A stretch of DNA of 64,000 nucleotides from Archangium lansingense (GTDB taxonomy: Bacteria > Myxococcota > Myxococcia > Myxococcales > Myxococcaceae): the NCBI RefSeq assembly GCF_026626635.1, contig NZ_JAPNKA010000001.1, positions 11,888,501 through 11,952,500 of the forward strand, read 5' to 3'. Below the pieces are notes generated by a model that saw only the letters and a program-made list of their open reading frames with translations, searched no databases and was not told where the DNA came from. The position numbers were made by a program, and so were the translations under genes. How positions within the stretch are numbered: the first letter of the stretch is position 1; every line of letters starts with the position of its first letter. This document shows, piece by piece, positions 43,115-53,057 of the stretch.

Positions 43115-43681
43115 ATGTCTCCGACTCCTCGCTCCCGTGGATTCAGCCTCGTCGAGGCCATGGCGGCACTCGCCATCTTCTCCATCGGCCTGCTCGGCGT
43201 GCTGCACATGAACGTGCTGGCCAGCCAGCAGAACGGGCTCGCCCGGCGCCAGTCCACCGCCAGCAAGGTGGCGCGAGACCTGGTGGATGCCTTCGAGCGG
43301 CTGCCCTACGGCCACACGCTGCTGTCCAACGAGAGCACCATCAACCCCGCGGATCCGCGCTTCACGAACTTCGATGAGGCCGACGGCCGGGTGAAGCTGA
43401 CGGACGCGCTGGCCCTCGTCGGGGAGCGTCCGCTTCTCGGCGCGGCGCACGCCAGCGTGAGCACCGAGGGCGGCTCCAAGCCCGGCTCCCAGCCCATTTA
43501 TGAGGTGGCCTGGCGGGTGGCTCCCGTGAAGGCCGCGGACGGCAGCACCGAGGCCCGCCGCATCCTGGTGATGGTGCGCTTTCCCACCACGGCGGGCGGC
43601 TTCAAGCAGGTCAACGTCTGGGCGGTGAAGTTCAACCCCCAGGCCCTGGGCCGGGGCGCCGCGGCCATCCCGGAGATCTGA
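43115..43681 (+). CDS. PilV-type minor pilin
   Basis: This is a 188-residue minor pilin. The short leader MSPTPRSRG is cut before FSLVEAMAAL (Glu +5), followed by the hydrophobic assembly helix (AIFSIGLLGVLHMN). It lies 14 bp after the FimU-like gene, with AGGAGG in the gap. It belongs to the priming complex at the pilus tip with PilY1. Confidence 0.88.
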   Translation: MSPTPRSRGFSLVEAMAALAIFSIGLLGVLHMNVLASQQNGLARRQSTASKVARDLVDAFERLPYGHTLLSNESTINPADPRFTNFDEADGRVKLTDALALVGERPLLGAAHASVSTEGGSKPGSQPIYEVAWRVAPVKAADGSTEARRILVMVRFPTTAGGFKQVNVWAVKFNPQALGRGAAAIPEI

Positions 43682-43683
43682 GC

Positions 43684-44907
43684 ATGCCCGCGCCTCACCG
43701 CCCTCGCGGTTTCACCCTCATCGAGTTGCTCGTCGGCACCGCCATCGGCGCCCTGGTGCTCACCGGCATCGGCCTCGTCTTCGTCTCACAGGCCACGCAG
43801 TACCAGGCCCATGCGAGCCGCCGCGCGGTGCAGTCCAGCGTGCGCCAGGCCATGAGCTTCGTGGAGCGCCACGTGCGCAACGCGGGCTACGGCGTGGATC
43901 CGGACCGGGCCATCCTCGCCTACGACTCCTTCGACGCCGTCGGCAACGCGCGCGGTGTCGGGTACCCAGACGGCATCACCGTCCACGCGCGCGACCTGTA
44001 CTTCCGCCGTCGCGCCACCGAGGTGGGCACGGACTTCCTGCGCTTCGATCTCCCGCTCCAGCGAACGCTGCACAAGGGGGAGATACTGCTCGTCCTCTGC
44101 CCCGGTGCCGTCCGCTACGCCTACGTGACGGTGGGAGAGACGGCCCAGGCCAAGGCCACCTCCGTTCGGCTGGACACCACCCCCGCGCCCTTGGACTCGC
44201 CCTCGGGGCCTCCAGGCTCGCTCTTCCGCGAGCTGAGCACGCTGAACGAGGCCTGCTTCCACGACACGGAGCCCCCCGTGGTGGTGCGGGTGGAGCGCAC
44301 CAGCTTCTACGTCTCGTCCTTCGACGATGACGGAGACCCGGCCACCGCCGGCACCACGCCCTACCTCATGCTGCACCGGGGGGTGGACATCAACGAGGAC
44401 GGCAATGTCGATACAGCCGACGCCACGCCCCTCGCGGTGGGCATCGAGCAGCTTCAGGTGGCCTACATCCTCAACACCCTGGGAGACACGCCACCGCCGC
44501 TGGTGGGCGTGGACGACGCCGTGCCTTGGGGCGAGACGTGGCACATCGCCACGCCCGAGCTGGACCGGCCGCGCCTGGTGGACGCCTATGCCTCGCCCCG
44601 ACGCCTCGGCTCGCACCCGGCCAACATCCGACAGGTGCGGCTCACCCTCGTGGCGCGCAGCACTCGGGCCGACACGCAGCGCCCCGGAGATGACGTGCTC
44701 ACCCCCGGCGTCCTGGGCTCCGAGGGCCCCCCGCTCCCCTCTGGCACCACTTCCTGGCGACAGCTCGAGAACCTCGGCACCACGCCCGCCAAGGCCTTCG
44801 ACCCGCGCGGCGGCGGCTTCTCCCGCGCCGTGCTGCGCGGCTCCATCGCTCCCAAGAACCTGCTGATGCGCTCCCAGTTCACCCCCGTCCACCTCGGTGG
44901 AGGTTGA
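43684..44907 (+). CDS. PilW-type minor pilin
   Basis: This is a 407-residue minor pilin with leader MPAPHRPRG, cleavage G|FTLIELLVG and Glu +5, then a helix (GTAIGALVLTGIGLVFVS). The large extracellular domain of about 350 residues is typical for PilW. It starts 2 bp after the PilV stop. The likely role is to help position PilX and PilY1 in the tip complex. Confidence 0.88.
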   Translation: MPAPHRPRGFTLIELLVGTAIGALVLTGIGLVFVSQATQYQAHASRRAVQSSVRQAMSFVERHVRNAGYGVDPDRAILAYDSFDAVGNARGVGYPDGITVHARDLYFRRRATEVGTDFLRFDLPLQRTLHKGEILLVLCPGAVRYAYVTVGETAQAKATSVRLDTTPAPLDSPSGPPGSLFRELSTLNEACFHDTEPPVVVRVERTSFYVSSFDDDGDPATAGTTPYLMLHRGVDINEDGNVDTADATPLAVGIEQLQVAYILNTLGDTPPPLVGVDDAVPWGETWHIATPELDRPRLVDAYASPRRLGSHPANIRQVRLTLVARSTRADTQRPGDDVLTPGVLGSEGPPLPSGTTSWRQLENLGTTPAKAFDPRGGGFSRAVLRGSIAPKNLLMRSQFTPVHLGGG

Positions 44908-44911
44908 GCCC

Positions 44912-45400
44912 ATGCACTCCCGCCCTACCGGCCCTCGCGGCATGGCCCTCATCATGGCGCTCCTCGTCGTCGTCCTCGTCACCCTGCTGGTGGCGGGCGC
45001 CATCTCCTTCACCGGCACCGAGCGCAATGCCTCCGCGCTCCAGACGCGTGAGGACTCGCTCTCGGCTTGCACCCAGGCGGCGCGCAATCTCTTCCTCGCC
45101 CGTCTGCGGGTGCTCACCCCGAGCAGCACTGGCCAGGTACAGCTCGACGACGCATACGGCCAGGGCCTCATCCGCGCGGGCCACTTCACCGGCTCGACGC
45201 CAGCGCCCACGCTGACGCATGTGGAGCGGCTGCCCGCCAACGCCGTGGGAGCCTCGCGCGGCGCGGCCCGAGACATCAGCAACACGCTCGGCGACGCCGC
45301 CGAGGGCGCCTACTGGTACTCCGTGACGGCGCTCTGCCAGGAGTACCCGGGCGGCCCCGAGCGCGAGGTCGAGTTCGTCATCCGTGTCGGCCTTCAGTAG
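44912..45400 (+). CDS. PilX-type minor pilin
   Basis: This is a 162-residue PilX-like protein. The leader ends PRG|MALIMALLVV and lacks the Glu at +5 found in its neighbours, as PilX proteins do. The start at 44912 follows GGTGGAGG by 8 bases. It is part of the same operon and feeds into the PilY1 complex. Confidence 0.87.
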   Translation: MHSRPTGPRGMALIMALLVVVLVTLLVAGAISFTGTERNASALQTREDSLSACTQAARNLFLARLRVLTPSSTGQVQLDDAYGQGLIRAGHFTGSTPAPTLTHVERLPANAVGASRGAARDISNTLGDAAEGAYWYSVTALCQEYPGGPEREVEFVIRVGLQ

Positions 45401-45418
45401 CTCCTGCCTGAGGAATCC

Positions 45419-48400
45419 ATGAACCCCCGGAGCCGTCTCCTCCGCCTCTCCGTCCCCGCGATCCTGCTCACCTGCGCCCCGGCCTGGTCCTCCACGCCGG
45501 AGCCCCCGGGTGCCAAGGCCGCCTGCTGCCAGCTCACCACCTCGCTCGCCTCCGAGGCCCTGCGCGGCCAGGACATCACCGGCGACGAGCGCTTCTTCAT
45601 GAGCGAGGGCACGCCGCCCAACGTCCACTTCCTCATCGACACCTCGGCGTCCATGCGTGAGCTGCCCCAGGTGGACGAGGGCAACCACGAGGCCTTCTTC
45701 GCCGCGGGCGATGGCTGCTCCAACCCGGACCTGCTCGCCATGCAGGCCGCCAACGGGTGGGACCCCAGCGTCGCCTACCCGGTGCCGGACGCGGACCACC
45801 CCGGCCTGTTCAAGGACGACAAGTTCTACGCGTACATGTTCTGGGAGGACTTGAACGCGCCGACCGCTCAGTGGAACACGAAGGAGGAGGTCTGCGCCTA
45901 CCAGCACCCGGCGAGCGCGGATCCAACGCGAGCGCTCTACAACACCTGCCTCTCCTGCATGCAGACGAAGGGCTTCTACAAGCGGCCTGGGGCCACGGGC
46001 TCGCGGCCGGGCACTGACCCGAGGCGCTACACCTTCGCCTTCTCGGGCCGCTTCCTCAACTTCAACCCGCCCAAGTACGTGACGGCGAAGACCGTCCTCA
46101 AGTCCATTCTCCGAGACATGCGCCAGGTGCGCGTGGGCATCAGCTACTTCGATGCGGACAACTCGGCGCACGGCGCGCTGATGTCCATGCCGCAGGGCCC
46201 CTCGTGCACGCAGCTCGGGACGGACCCTCGGGCCTTCGCCACCGTGCGCGCCAACTACCTGGCGGCCGTGGACGCACTGCGCTTCAAGGCCGCGACCCCG
46301 CTGGCCGAGTCGCTCCTCAACCTCGGGCAGTACTTCTCCTCGAGCGACTCCATCTACACGAGCCTCTTCGGCTTCGACGGCAGCTTCCTCAAGGGAGGCT
46401 TCCAGAACATGTCCCTCTCGCTCCCAGAGCGGAGCTGGTGCTGGGGCTGCCAGTCCACCTCCATCGTCATCGTCACGGACGGCGAGCCGAGCGCCGACGA
46501 GCACCTCCCCGCCGCCAGCATCGAGGCCCTCAACGGAGGGCCGGTGGCGTGTCCCTCCTCCGAGCCCTGCCCGGAGGATGCGCTTCACAAGCTGGACGAC
46601 GTAGCGAAGCTGCTCGCCACGCAGGACCTGCAGCAGAGCAGCCCAGCGGTGGTGGGGGACTTCGACACCAACGGCCGACAGAGCCTCACCGTCCATGCCA
46701 TCGGCTTCGGCATCAACGCCAACATCCTCAAGAACGCCGCCCGCGTGGGTGGCGGCCTCTACTACCAGGCCAACGACGGCGCGGGGCTCAAGCAGGCCCT
46801 GGAGGACATCATCGCCAATGTGAACCGGCGCTCCACCTCCTTCTCGGCGGCGTCCACGTCCGGCTCGCAGCTCGGCTCGGCGAGCGGCACGCTGGTGCCC
46901 CGTCTGCGCCCTGGCCGCGACAAGCAGGAGCCATGGCGCGGCTACCTCTACCGCTACAAGCTCGCCTCGGAGCTGCTGCTCGGCTGCAAGCCGTCACTGG
47001 CCACCGCGGGCGGGGATCCGTGGGACCTCAACCACGACAAGGACTGTGAGGACGTTCACCTCATCGACATGGACGGGGACGCCGTCGTGGAGAACGAGGT
47101 GGGGGACTTCGTGAAGGTGAGGGACCGGCTGCTGCCGACGAAGCCCTTCTGGGAGGCGGGCCAGAAGCTCAAGCCCACGTCGGCGCCCACACAGCGCTGG
47201 AAGACGCGCGACATCTACACCCTCGTGGACAACGGAGGCCCCTCGGGCGGGCCGGACGGGATGCTGGACTCGCACGACACCCCGGTGGCCTTCACCGAGG
47301 CCAATGCCCCGCTGCTGCGCGAGGCCCTGGGCATCAGCGCCAGCGGGTGCACCGTGGCCGGTGACAAGCTCAGCCCAGACGACTGCGCCCGGGCCGTCAT
47401 CCGCTACTACCGGGGCGCGGACGTGCTGAACACAGACACGACCCGGCGTGACTTTGACCGACCCTTCCTGCTGCACGACATCTTCCACTCGGCGCCCCAG
47501 AGCGTGGAGCCGCCCATGCCTCGGGAGTTCTGTGGCTTCTCGCCGCAGTGCCTGCAGACGCTCTACGACGGCCGCACACCGCAGCAGAGCTATACGAGCA
47601 CGAGCTCGGGCCGCACGCACGACGCCTATGACGAGTACGTGGCACGCCACGAGCAGCGAGACCGGGTGGTGCTGGTGGGCTCCAACGGCGGCATGCTGCA
47701 CGCCATTCACAACGGCAGCCGCACGGGGAAGGATCCCCTCACCGGCCTACCGCAATACGATGAGGGCACGGGCGAAGAGCTCTGGGCCTTCGTCCCGCCG
47801 GACCTGCTGCCCAAGCTGCTGCCCAAGCTGGGCCAGCATGGCTGGTTCGTGGACGGCACTCCCATGGTGCGCGAGGTCTGGCTGGACGGGGTGGGCAAGG
47901 CCGGAGACGCGGCGGCCGACGGGAAGAAACAGGCCAGCGAGTTCCGCACCGTGACCGTGGTGGGCTCGGGTACGGGCGGGGTGCACCGCTTCGCGCTGGA
48001 CGTGACGGCGCTGCTGGCCAGCCCCGGCGTGGGTCAGCCGGGCCGTGCCCCCAACCAGAAGGGGGACTTCCTGTGGATGTGGCCGCAGCCGTGTGACGCA
48101 CTGGCGCTCCAGCTCGGCGAGAGCGATGGACACTTCGCGCCCCGTCCTCCACCCATCGGCCCCGTGGCCATGGCGGACCCTGCCGGCCCGTGGCGCGTCG
48201 CGGGCACGCAGGCCCGTGAGGCGTGGGTCGTCATCCTCAACGGCGGGTATGACCGCTCGCTCAACCGGGGCCGGGGCCTGGCCATGGTGGACATGAAGAC
48301 GGGCGAGACGCTGTGGAGCTTCTTCCATGGCGACGGCAGCGCACGCTCCGAGCACCTGCGCAATCCCTTCGCGGCCAGCGTGGCGATGATGGACATTGGC

Positions 48401-49651
48401 GGTGAGCTCAGCTCCAAGCCAGATGGGGACCTGCTCTTCGACACCGCGACGGTGGCGGACTACGGCGGCCAGGTGTGGACGGTGCGCTTCTGGCAACCCG
48501 GGGAGCGGCCCGCCGCGGGAGGCCCGGTGAACAACTGGTTCGCCGCCCGCGCCTTCCAGGTGAAGGGCTCTGGCCCGAACGCCGTGCGGCCCGCCTTCAG
48601 CTACATGACCTCCAACACGGTGCAGCCGGACACGGGCTACCTGCGCACCTTCGTGGGGACGGGCGACCGCTACAACCTCGCGGAGAGCGGCGGAACGACG
48701 TGCCGGCTCTCCAACCCGCTGGGGTGCGCCCAGCTCGGCTGCCGCGCGAGCCAGACCGTCACCGTGGAGCGCGGCGGCTCGACGGCCTGGAGCACCCGCA
48801 CCACCTATGACAACTACACGAACACCAGCACCGTCCCCACCGCCCCCGGAGCCGCGGGGGCCGTCTGTGGTGCGACGAAGGTGTCGCTGGACTGGGACTA
48901 CGGCTCGGCCAACGGCTGCTCGGCGAGCGTCTCGGGGCGGCTGGAGTACACCTGTGATGGCACCGGCTGCCGGGTGTCGCGGGATGACTGGATGCCCGTG
49001 GCCGCGACGAAGCCCCTACCGGCCACCAGCGCCCACCGCTTCTACGGCTTCTGGAGCTACGGGGTGAAGAAGGCACGCACCTTCGACACCGCTGCCTCGG
49101 CCACGACGTACGAGTCCGGCCTGCTGACGGAGGACCGGCTGGTGGACGTGTCCCAGTTCGCCTCGGACGGGCGGGTGACGTCGGGGGCGAGGGAGGCCGG
49201 CTCGCTGGAAGCAGGCTGGTACGTGAGCTACCACGCCCCCCGAGAGCAGACGGGCAGTGGAACGGCCATCGTCAACGGGTGCGTGCTATGGAACAGCTTC
49301 GAGCCCGGGACGGCCGGGGGCCTGTGCGCGGCCTCGGGGGGCCATAGCGCCCGCGTCTACCAGGCGGACTTCGTGGGGGGCACGGCAAGCTGTGCCGAGG
49401 GCTTCTCCGCCGTAGCGGGCTCCGGCAGCCGGAGCTGGAAGCGCTTCGAGCAGCGGGACGTGGTGGCGGCCCCGGCGGACCCGGTGCCCCAGCGCGGCCT
49501 GGAGACGGTGGACATCCTCCTCAACGAGCCGGGCACGGGGCCCCGCCGGGTGGGGGTCTCCCTGGAGAACGAGGCCCTCCAGTCCCTCTACCAGCTGGAG
49601 CTGGACCGTTCCGGCCATGACTGCCGGCACGAGGCCCAGCGCTGCGAGTAG
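45419..49651 (+). CDS. pilY1: PilY1-like tip adhesin with VWA domain
   Basis: This large secreted protein of 1410 residues has a signal peptide (PAILLTCAPAWSS). An N-terminal von Willebrand A domain has the MIDAS Asp74-x-Ser76-x-Ser78 (DTSAS) and a second loop TDGEPSADEH. The C-terminal half (about 690-1200) has the PilY1 beta-propeller pattern (LVGSNGGMLHAIHNGS, VFGTGDRYNL-like strands). It is the tip-associated protein of the minor-pilin complex, needed for pilus assembly and surface contact. M. xanthus carries several such clusters. The VWA domain suggests mechanical or metal-dependent adhesion. Confidence 0.92.
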   Translation: MNPRSRLLRLSVPAILLTCAPAWSSTPEPPGAKAACCQLTTSLASEALRGQDITGDERFFMSEGTPPNVHFLIDTSASMRELPQVDEGNHEAFFAAGDGCSNPDLLAMQAANGWDPSVAYPVPDADHPGLFKDDKFYAYMFWEDLNAPTAQWNTKEEVCAYQHPASADPTRALYNTCLSCMQTKGFYKRPGATGSRPGTDPRRYTFAFSGRFLNFNPPKYVTAKTVLKSILRDMRQVRVGISYFDADNSAHGALMSMPQGPSCTQLGTDPRAFATVRANYLAAVDALRFKAATPLAESLLNLGQYFSSSDSIYTSLFGFDGSFLKGGFQNMSLSLPERSWCWGCQSTSIVIVTDGEPSADEHLPAASIEALNGGPVACPSSEPCPEDALHKLDDVAKLLATQDLQQSSPAVVGDFDTNGRQSLTVHAIGFGINANILKNAARVGGGLYYQANDGAGLKQALEDIIANVNRRSTSFSAASTSGSQLGSASGTLVPRLRPGRDKQEPWRGYLYRYKLASELLLGCKPSLATAGGDPWDLNHDKDCEDVHLIDMDGDAVVENEVGDFVKVRDRLLPTKPFWEAGQKLKPTSAPTQRWKTRDIYTLVDNGGPSGGPDGMLDSHDTPVAFTEANAPLLREALGISASGCTVAGDKLSPDDCARAVIRYYRGADVLNTDTTRRDFDRPFLLHDIFHSAPQSVEPPMPREFCGFSPQCLQTLYDGRTPQQSYTSTSSGRTHDAYDEYVARHEQRDRVVLVGSNGGMLHAIHNGSRTGKDPLTGLPQYDEGTGEELWAFVPPDLLPKLLPKLGQHGWFVDGTPMVREVWLDGVGKAGDAAADGKKQASEFRTVTVVGSGTGGVHRFALDVTALLASPGVGQPGRAPNQKGDFLWMWPQPCDALALQLGESDGHFAPRPPPIGPVAMADPAGPWRVAGTQAREAWVVILNGGYDRSLNRGRGLAMVDMKTGETLWSFFHGDGSARSEHLRNPFAASVAMMDIGGELSSKPDGDLLFDTATVADYGGQVWTVRFWQPGERPAAGGPVNNWFAARAFQVKGSGPNAVRPAFSYMTSNTVQPDTGYLRTFVGTGDRYNLAESGGTTCRLSNPLGCAQLGCRASQTVTVERGGSTAWSTRTTYDNYTNTSTVPTAPGAAGAVCGATKVSLDWDYGSANGCSASVSGRLEYTCDGTGCRVSRDDWMPVAATKPLPATSAHRFYGFWSYGVKKARTFDTAASATTYESGLLTEDRLVDVSQFASDGRVTSGAREAGSLEAGWYVSYHAPREQTGSGTAIVNGCVLWNSFEPGTAGGLCAASGGHSARVYQADFVGGTASCAEGFSAVAGSGSRSWKRFEQRDVVAAPADPVPQRGLETVDILLNEPGTGPRRVGVSLENEALQSLYQLELDRSGHDCRHEAQRCE

Positions 49652-49725
49652 CCCGCAACCATTGATTTCCGACGGGGGCCGGCGTAGGCAACGGCCCTCA
49701 CTCATTTTCGAAGGATTTCAAGCAG

Positions 49726-51159
49726 ATGGCCGAGAAGCTGGCACCGCGCGAGAAGGGCTTTTCCGAGTGGTATGTGGACCTGGTCCAGAAGGCGAAGCTC
49801 GCCGACTACTCGGACGTGAAGGGCTGCATGGTCATCCGTCCCAATGGCTATGCCATCTGGGAGAACATGCAGCGCGTCCTGGACAAGATGTTCAAGGACC
49901 TGGGCCACAAGAACGCCTACTTCCCGCTGCTCATCCCCGAGAGCTACCTCAAGAAGGAGGCCGAGCACGTCGAGGGCTTCAACCCCCAGCTCGCCGTCGT
50001 CACGCACGCCGGCGGCGCCAAGCTCGAGGAGCCCTACGTCATCCGGCCCACTTCGGAAACCATCATCAACCGCAGCTTCTCCAAGTGGATTCAGAGCTAT
50101 CGGGATCTCCCGCTGCTCATCAACCAGTGGGCGAACGTGATGCGCTGGGAGATGCGCACGCGCCTGTTCCTGCGCACCACCGAGTTCCTCTGGCAGGAGG
50201 GCCACACCTGCCACGAGACGGAGGAGGACGCGGAGAAGGAGACGCTGCAGATGCTGGAGGTCTACCGGAAGTTCGCCGAGGACTACATGGCGATGCCGGT
50301 GATGACGGGGCGCAAGACGGAGTCGGAGAAGTTCGCCGGCGCGCTGCGCACCTACAGCATCGAGGCGATGATGCAGGACAAGAAGGCGCTGCAGGCGGGA
50401 ACCAGCCACAACCTGGGGCAGAACTTCGCCAAGGCCTTCGACACGCAGTTCCAGGGCCGTGACGGCAAGCAGCACCACGTGTGGCAGACGTCCTGGGGCG
50501 TGTCTACGCGCCTCATCGGCGGCCTCATCATGACGCACTCGGATGACGCGGGCCTCATCGTCCCGCCGCGCCTGGCCCCCACGCACGTGGTCATCATCCC
50601 CATCGCCGGCAAGGCGACGGACGCCGAGAAGACCCAGGTGCTGGAGAAGTCGCACGCGCTCGCGGCGGACCTGAAGAAGGCCGGCCTGAGCGTGGTGGTG
50701 GACGACGACGACACCAAGAGCCCGGGCTGGAAGTACAGCGAGCACGAGCTGATTGGCACCTGCCTCCGGGTGGAGCTGGGCCCCAAGGACCTGGCCAAGG
50801 GCTCGTGCGTGATGGTGCGCCGGGACGTGAAGCAGAAGGAGTTCGTGCAGCTGGACCAGGCGGTGGCCAAGGCCCAGGAGATGCTCGAGCAGATGCAGAC
50901 GTCCCTGTTCGAGAAGGCGAAGTCGTTCCGCGACTCGCGCACCTTCGAGGTGAACAGCTACGAGGAGATGAAGGCGAAGGCGGACGACGGCTTCCTGCTG
51001 GCGCACTGGAACGGCGACCCCAAGGTGGAGGCGCGCATCAAGGATGAGACGGGCCTGACGACGCGCAACCGGCCGTTTGCGCTCAAACAAGAGCCGGGCA
51101 AGTGCGTGGTGACGGGCGAGCCTTCTCAGGGCCGCATCGTCTTCTCCAAGGCCTACTGA
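49726..51159 (+). CDS. proS: Prolyl-tRNA synthetase, archaeal/eukaryote-type
   Basis: This 477-residue enzyme charges tRNA-Pro. Class II motif 2 is seen in the FRTTEFLWQEGH region and motif 3 in TSWGVSTRLIGG; a C-terminal anticodon domain follows. It is short because it lacks the inserted editing domain of the bacterial long form, so it is the archaeal/eukaryotic subtype found in many deltaproteobacteria. It follows PilY1 by 74 bp but is unrelated in function. Confidence 0.97.
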   Translation: MAEKLAPREKGFSEWYVDLVQKAKLADYSDVKGCMVIRPNGYAIWENMQRVLDKMFKDLGHKNAYFPLLIPESYLKKEAEHVEGFNPQLAVVTHAGGAKLEEPYVIRPTSETIINRSFSKWIQSYRDLPLLINQWANVMRWEMRTRLFLRTTEFLWQEGHTCHETEEDAEKETLQMLEVYRKFAEDYMAMPVMTGRKTESEKFAGALRTYSIEAMMQDKKALQAGTSHNLGQNFAKAFDTQFQGRDGKQHHVWQTSWGVSTRLIGGLIMTHSDDAGLIVPPRLAPTHVVIIPIAGKATDAEKTQVLEKSHALAADLKKAGLSVVVDDDDTKSPGWKYSEHELIGTCLRVELGPKDLAKGSCVMVRRDVKQKEFVQLDQAVAKAQEMLEQMQTSLFEKAKSFRDSRTFEVNSYEEMKAKADDGFLLAHWNGDPKVEARIKDETGLTTRNRPFALKQEPGKCVVTGEPSQGRIVFSKAY

Positions 51160-51184
51160 GCAAGGCCCGCTGCACCCGGGCTGG

Positions 51185-51207
51185 CCCCCTCTCCCTGTGG
51201 GAGGGGG
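51185..51207. repeat. Single degenerate copy of the dispersed intergenic palindrome
   Basis: CCCCCTCTCCC-TGT-GGGAGGGGG between proS and the next gene. It resembles the copies at 1764 and 32922 but has no partner copy nearby. Confidence 0.6.
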
Positions 51208-51280
51208 TACGGCCTCATGTGAATATTGTGCACAGGCTGATAGTCCAAGGGCGGCTTCACACCACCCCCGAGGACTTTCG

Positions 51281-52492
51281 ATGCGCCGTGCACTCCCTCC
51301 GCTCCGAGCCAGCGCCGTGCTGGCCGTCTCCCTGCTCCCCCTCTGCGTCTTCGCCTCACCGCTGCGCGTCCAGTTTTTGCGCGGTGAGAGCACCATCACC
51401 GACATCCCCGAGCTGAGCACGCAGTCGCTGCAGGAGCGCACCCTCTACGGACTGACGCAGGCCCTCAAGGCCGAGCAGGACAAGGCCACGCTGGTGCCCG
51501 CCGGAGCGACCGAGGGCGCGGATGTGGTGGTGGGGGCGAAGCTGGATCGCAACGGTGCGAAGTTCCGCCTCGTCTATGTCCTCCAGACGAAGCAGGCGCC
51601 GAAGCTCCACAACCAGCTCGCCTATGAGTTCACCACCCCGAAGCTGAGCGACAAGGGCGTGACGGTCATGGCGCAGGAGATCCTCGCCGAGGCCGGAAAG
51701 CTGGAGGAGGCCCGGAAGGCCCAGGCGGCCCAGCAGCCCGCCCCCGCGGTGACCAGCGCGCCCGCCCCCGCGGTGGCCACCGCGCCAGCCCCCAAGGCGG
51801 GTGGCTTCGGCAGCACGGCCAATAACGCTCCCGCGGCCAACACGGCCCCCGTCGCCAAGGCGGCTGACGAGTACGCGGAGTACTCGACGACGGACGACGC
51901 GTACCCGGCGGCGGTCGATGCGCCCAGGGGCCGCCAGCAGCCTCTCATCGTCGTCCACTCGGGCATGGGCGGAGTGTGGGGCTACGGCACGCAGAGCTAC
52001 GGATTCGGGGTGGTGGTCGAGCCGAAGTGGAACATCACCGATTGGCTCGCGGTGGGGACGCGGGTCGATGTGGGCCTGATATTCGGCGGCCGCATTGTGC
52101 CGTCCGGGACCACGTCGATCGCGCTCGGGGCCTCGGTGGGCACGCTCATCAAGGCGGAACTCCTCCTCGGGTCCTCCGGTGTGCGGCCGTTCGTCGGCTT
52201 CGGAGGCGGCACCTACGTGATCGCCGGGCAGAGCGTGAGCGCGGGAAACGGTGGTGCGGGTATCTCGCAGACGGGCGGCCAGTTCTACGGCATCGCGCCG
52301 CAGCTCGGCATCGACTTCGGCGGCCTCCGCCTCGGGGTGACCTACAACCACATCCTGGGCGCGGACATCGTCATCGAACAGAACGTCTCCCTGGGCGTGC
52401 AGGCGGAGCGGCTCCCGCGCAACTACGTCCTGCTCGAGCTCACGGGCCGCGTCTTGAAGTTCGGCGGCTCGGAGAAGCGGCCCAGCTTCTAG
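51281..52492 (+). CDS. Outer-membrane beta-barrel-like protein of unknown function
   Basis: This is a 403-residue exported protein with a signal peptide (AVLAVSLLPLCVFAS). Residues 25-150 form an alpha/beta periplasmic region (TLYGLTQALKAEQDKA), then an Ala/Pro-rich linker. The C-terminal 170 residues alternate hydrophobic and polar residues in strands rich in Gly and aromatics (GVVVEPKWNITDWLAVG), as in small beta-barrels. No family is recognised. GAGGA precedes the ATG by 7 bases. Confidence 0.72.
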   Translation: MRRALPPLRASAVLAVSLLPLCVFASPLRVQFLRGESTITDIPELSTQSLQERTLYGLTQALKAEQDKATLVPAGATEGADVVVGAKLDRNGAKFRLVYVLQTKQAPKLHNQLAYEFTTPKLSDKGVTVMAQEILAEAGKLEEARKAQAAQQPAPAVTSAPAPAVATAPAPKAGGFGSTANNAPAANTAPVAKAADEYAEYSTTDDAYPAAVDAPRGRQQPLIVVHSGMGGVWGYGTQSYGFGVVVEPKWNITDWLAVGTRVDVGLIFGGRIVPSGTTSIALGASVGTLIKAELLLGSSGVRPFVGFGGGTYVIAGQSVSAGNGGAGISQTGGQFYGIAPQLGIDFGGLRLGVTYNHILGADIVIEQNVSLGVQAERLPRNYVLLELTGRVLKFGGSEKRPSF

Positions 52493-52522
52493 CGAGGAGC
52501 CCAGCAGCCAGGTGGCCTGAGG

Positions 52523-53050
52523 TCATGGGAGCAACGACTTGTTCGTGGAAACCATCAGCTTGACGCGCCCCTGCTCCTGTCCGGCCAAGGCATGAGGCCC
52601 GACGTAGTATGGCCTGTCTGGTAGCTTTTGGAGTGTCTTACGGGTGACCGAGAAGACCTTCCTTGCCCACGCCTGGAAGACCTCGGGTTTCTCCACCCAG
52701 ACACCATCCTCGGCGAACTGCCGTTGGTAATACAGTCGTCCCGCCCTGAGTATCTTGCCGTCATAGTAGCAGCGATCCAGCTCGATCACCGGCGAACGAT
52801 CCGATTCCACCGCCCAGTATCCTTGCTGAGGGACGTGCCTCAGGATGACTGACTTCAGATCCTCCGGCTGTGCCAGCATGACCCTCAGCCGTGTCTTGCC
52901 GAACTCGGAGACTTCGAGGCCAGGAAGCCGCACGGGAGTGGAGCCCCGCGACTCACCATCCAGGAAGACCACCGAGCACTCCTCCCTGAGCCTCTGCTCG
53001 AGGAGCCGGGTGTCTTCTGGCATCAGGAAGAAATTGACCTGGTGCCCCAT
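52523..53050 (-). CDS. Putative immunity protein for the adjacent toxin-like gene
   Basis: This is a 175-residue cytosolic protein of unknown family. It begins MGHQVNFFLMPED and is well balanced in charge. It starts 7 bp after the toxin-like gene, the arrangement of an effector-immunity pair. The role is a guess from order and size; similar proteins sit next to nuclease-toxin genes in other myxobacteria, to my recollection, which a search could test. Confidence 0.45.
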   Translation of the reverse strand: MGHQVNFFLMPEDTRLLEQRLREECSVVFLDGESRGSTPVRLPGLEVSEFGKTRLRVMLAQPEDLKSVILRHVPQQGYWAVESDRSPVIELDRCYYDGKILRAGRLYYQRQFAEDGVWVEKPEVFQAWARKVFSVTRKTLQKLPDRPYYVGPHALAGQEQGRVKLMVSTNKSLLP

Positions 53051-53057
53051 AGGAGCC

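Noticed and set aside
44879..46696. 605-residue minus frame over PilX/PilY1
   Set aside because: Arg/Val/Gly-heavy shadow of PilY1, with no signal peptide or domain.
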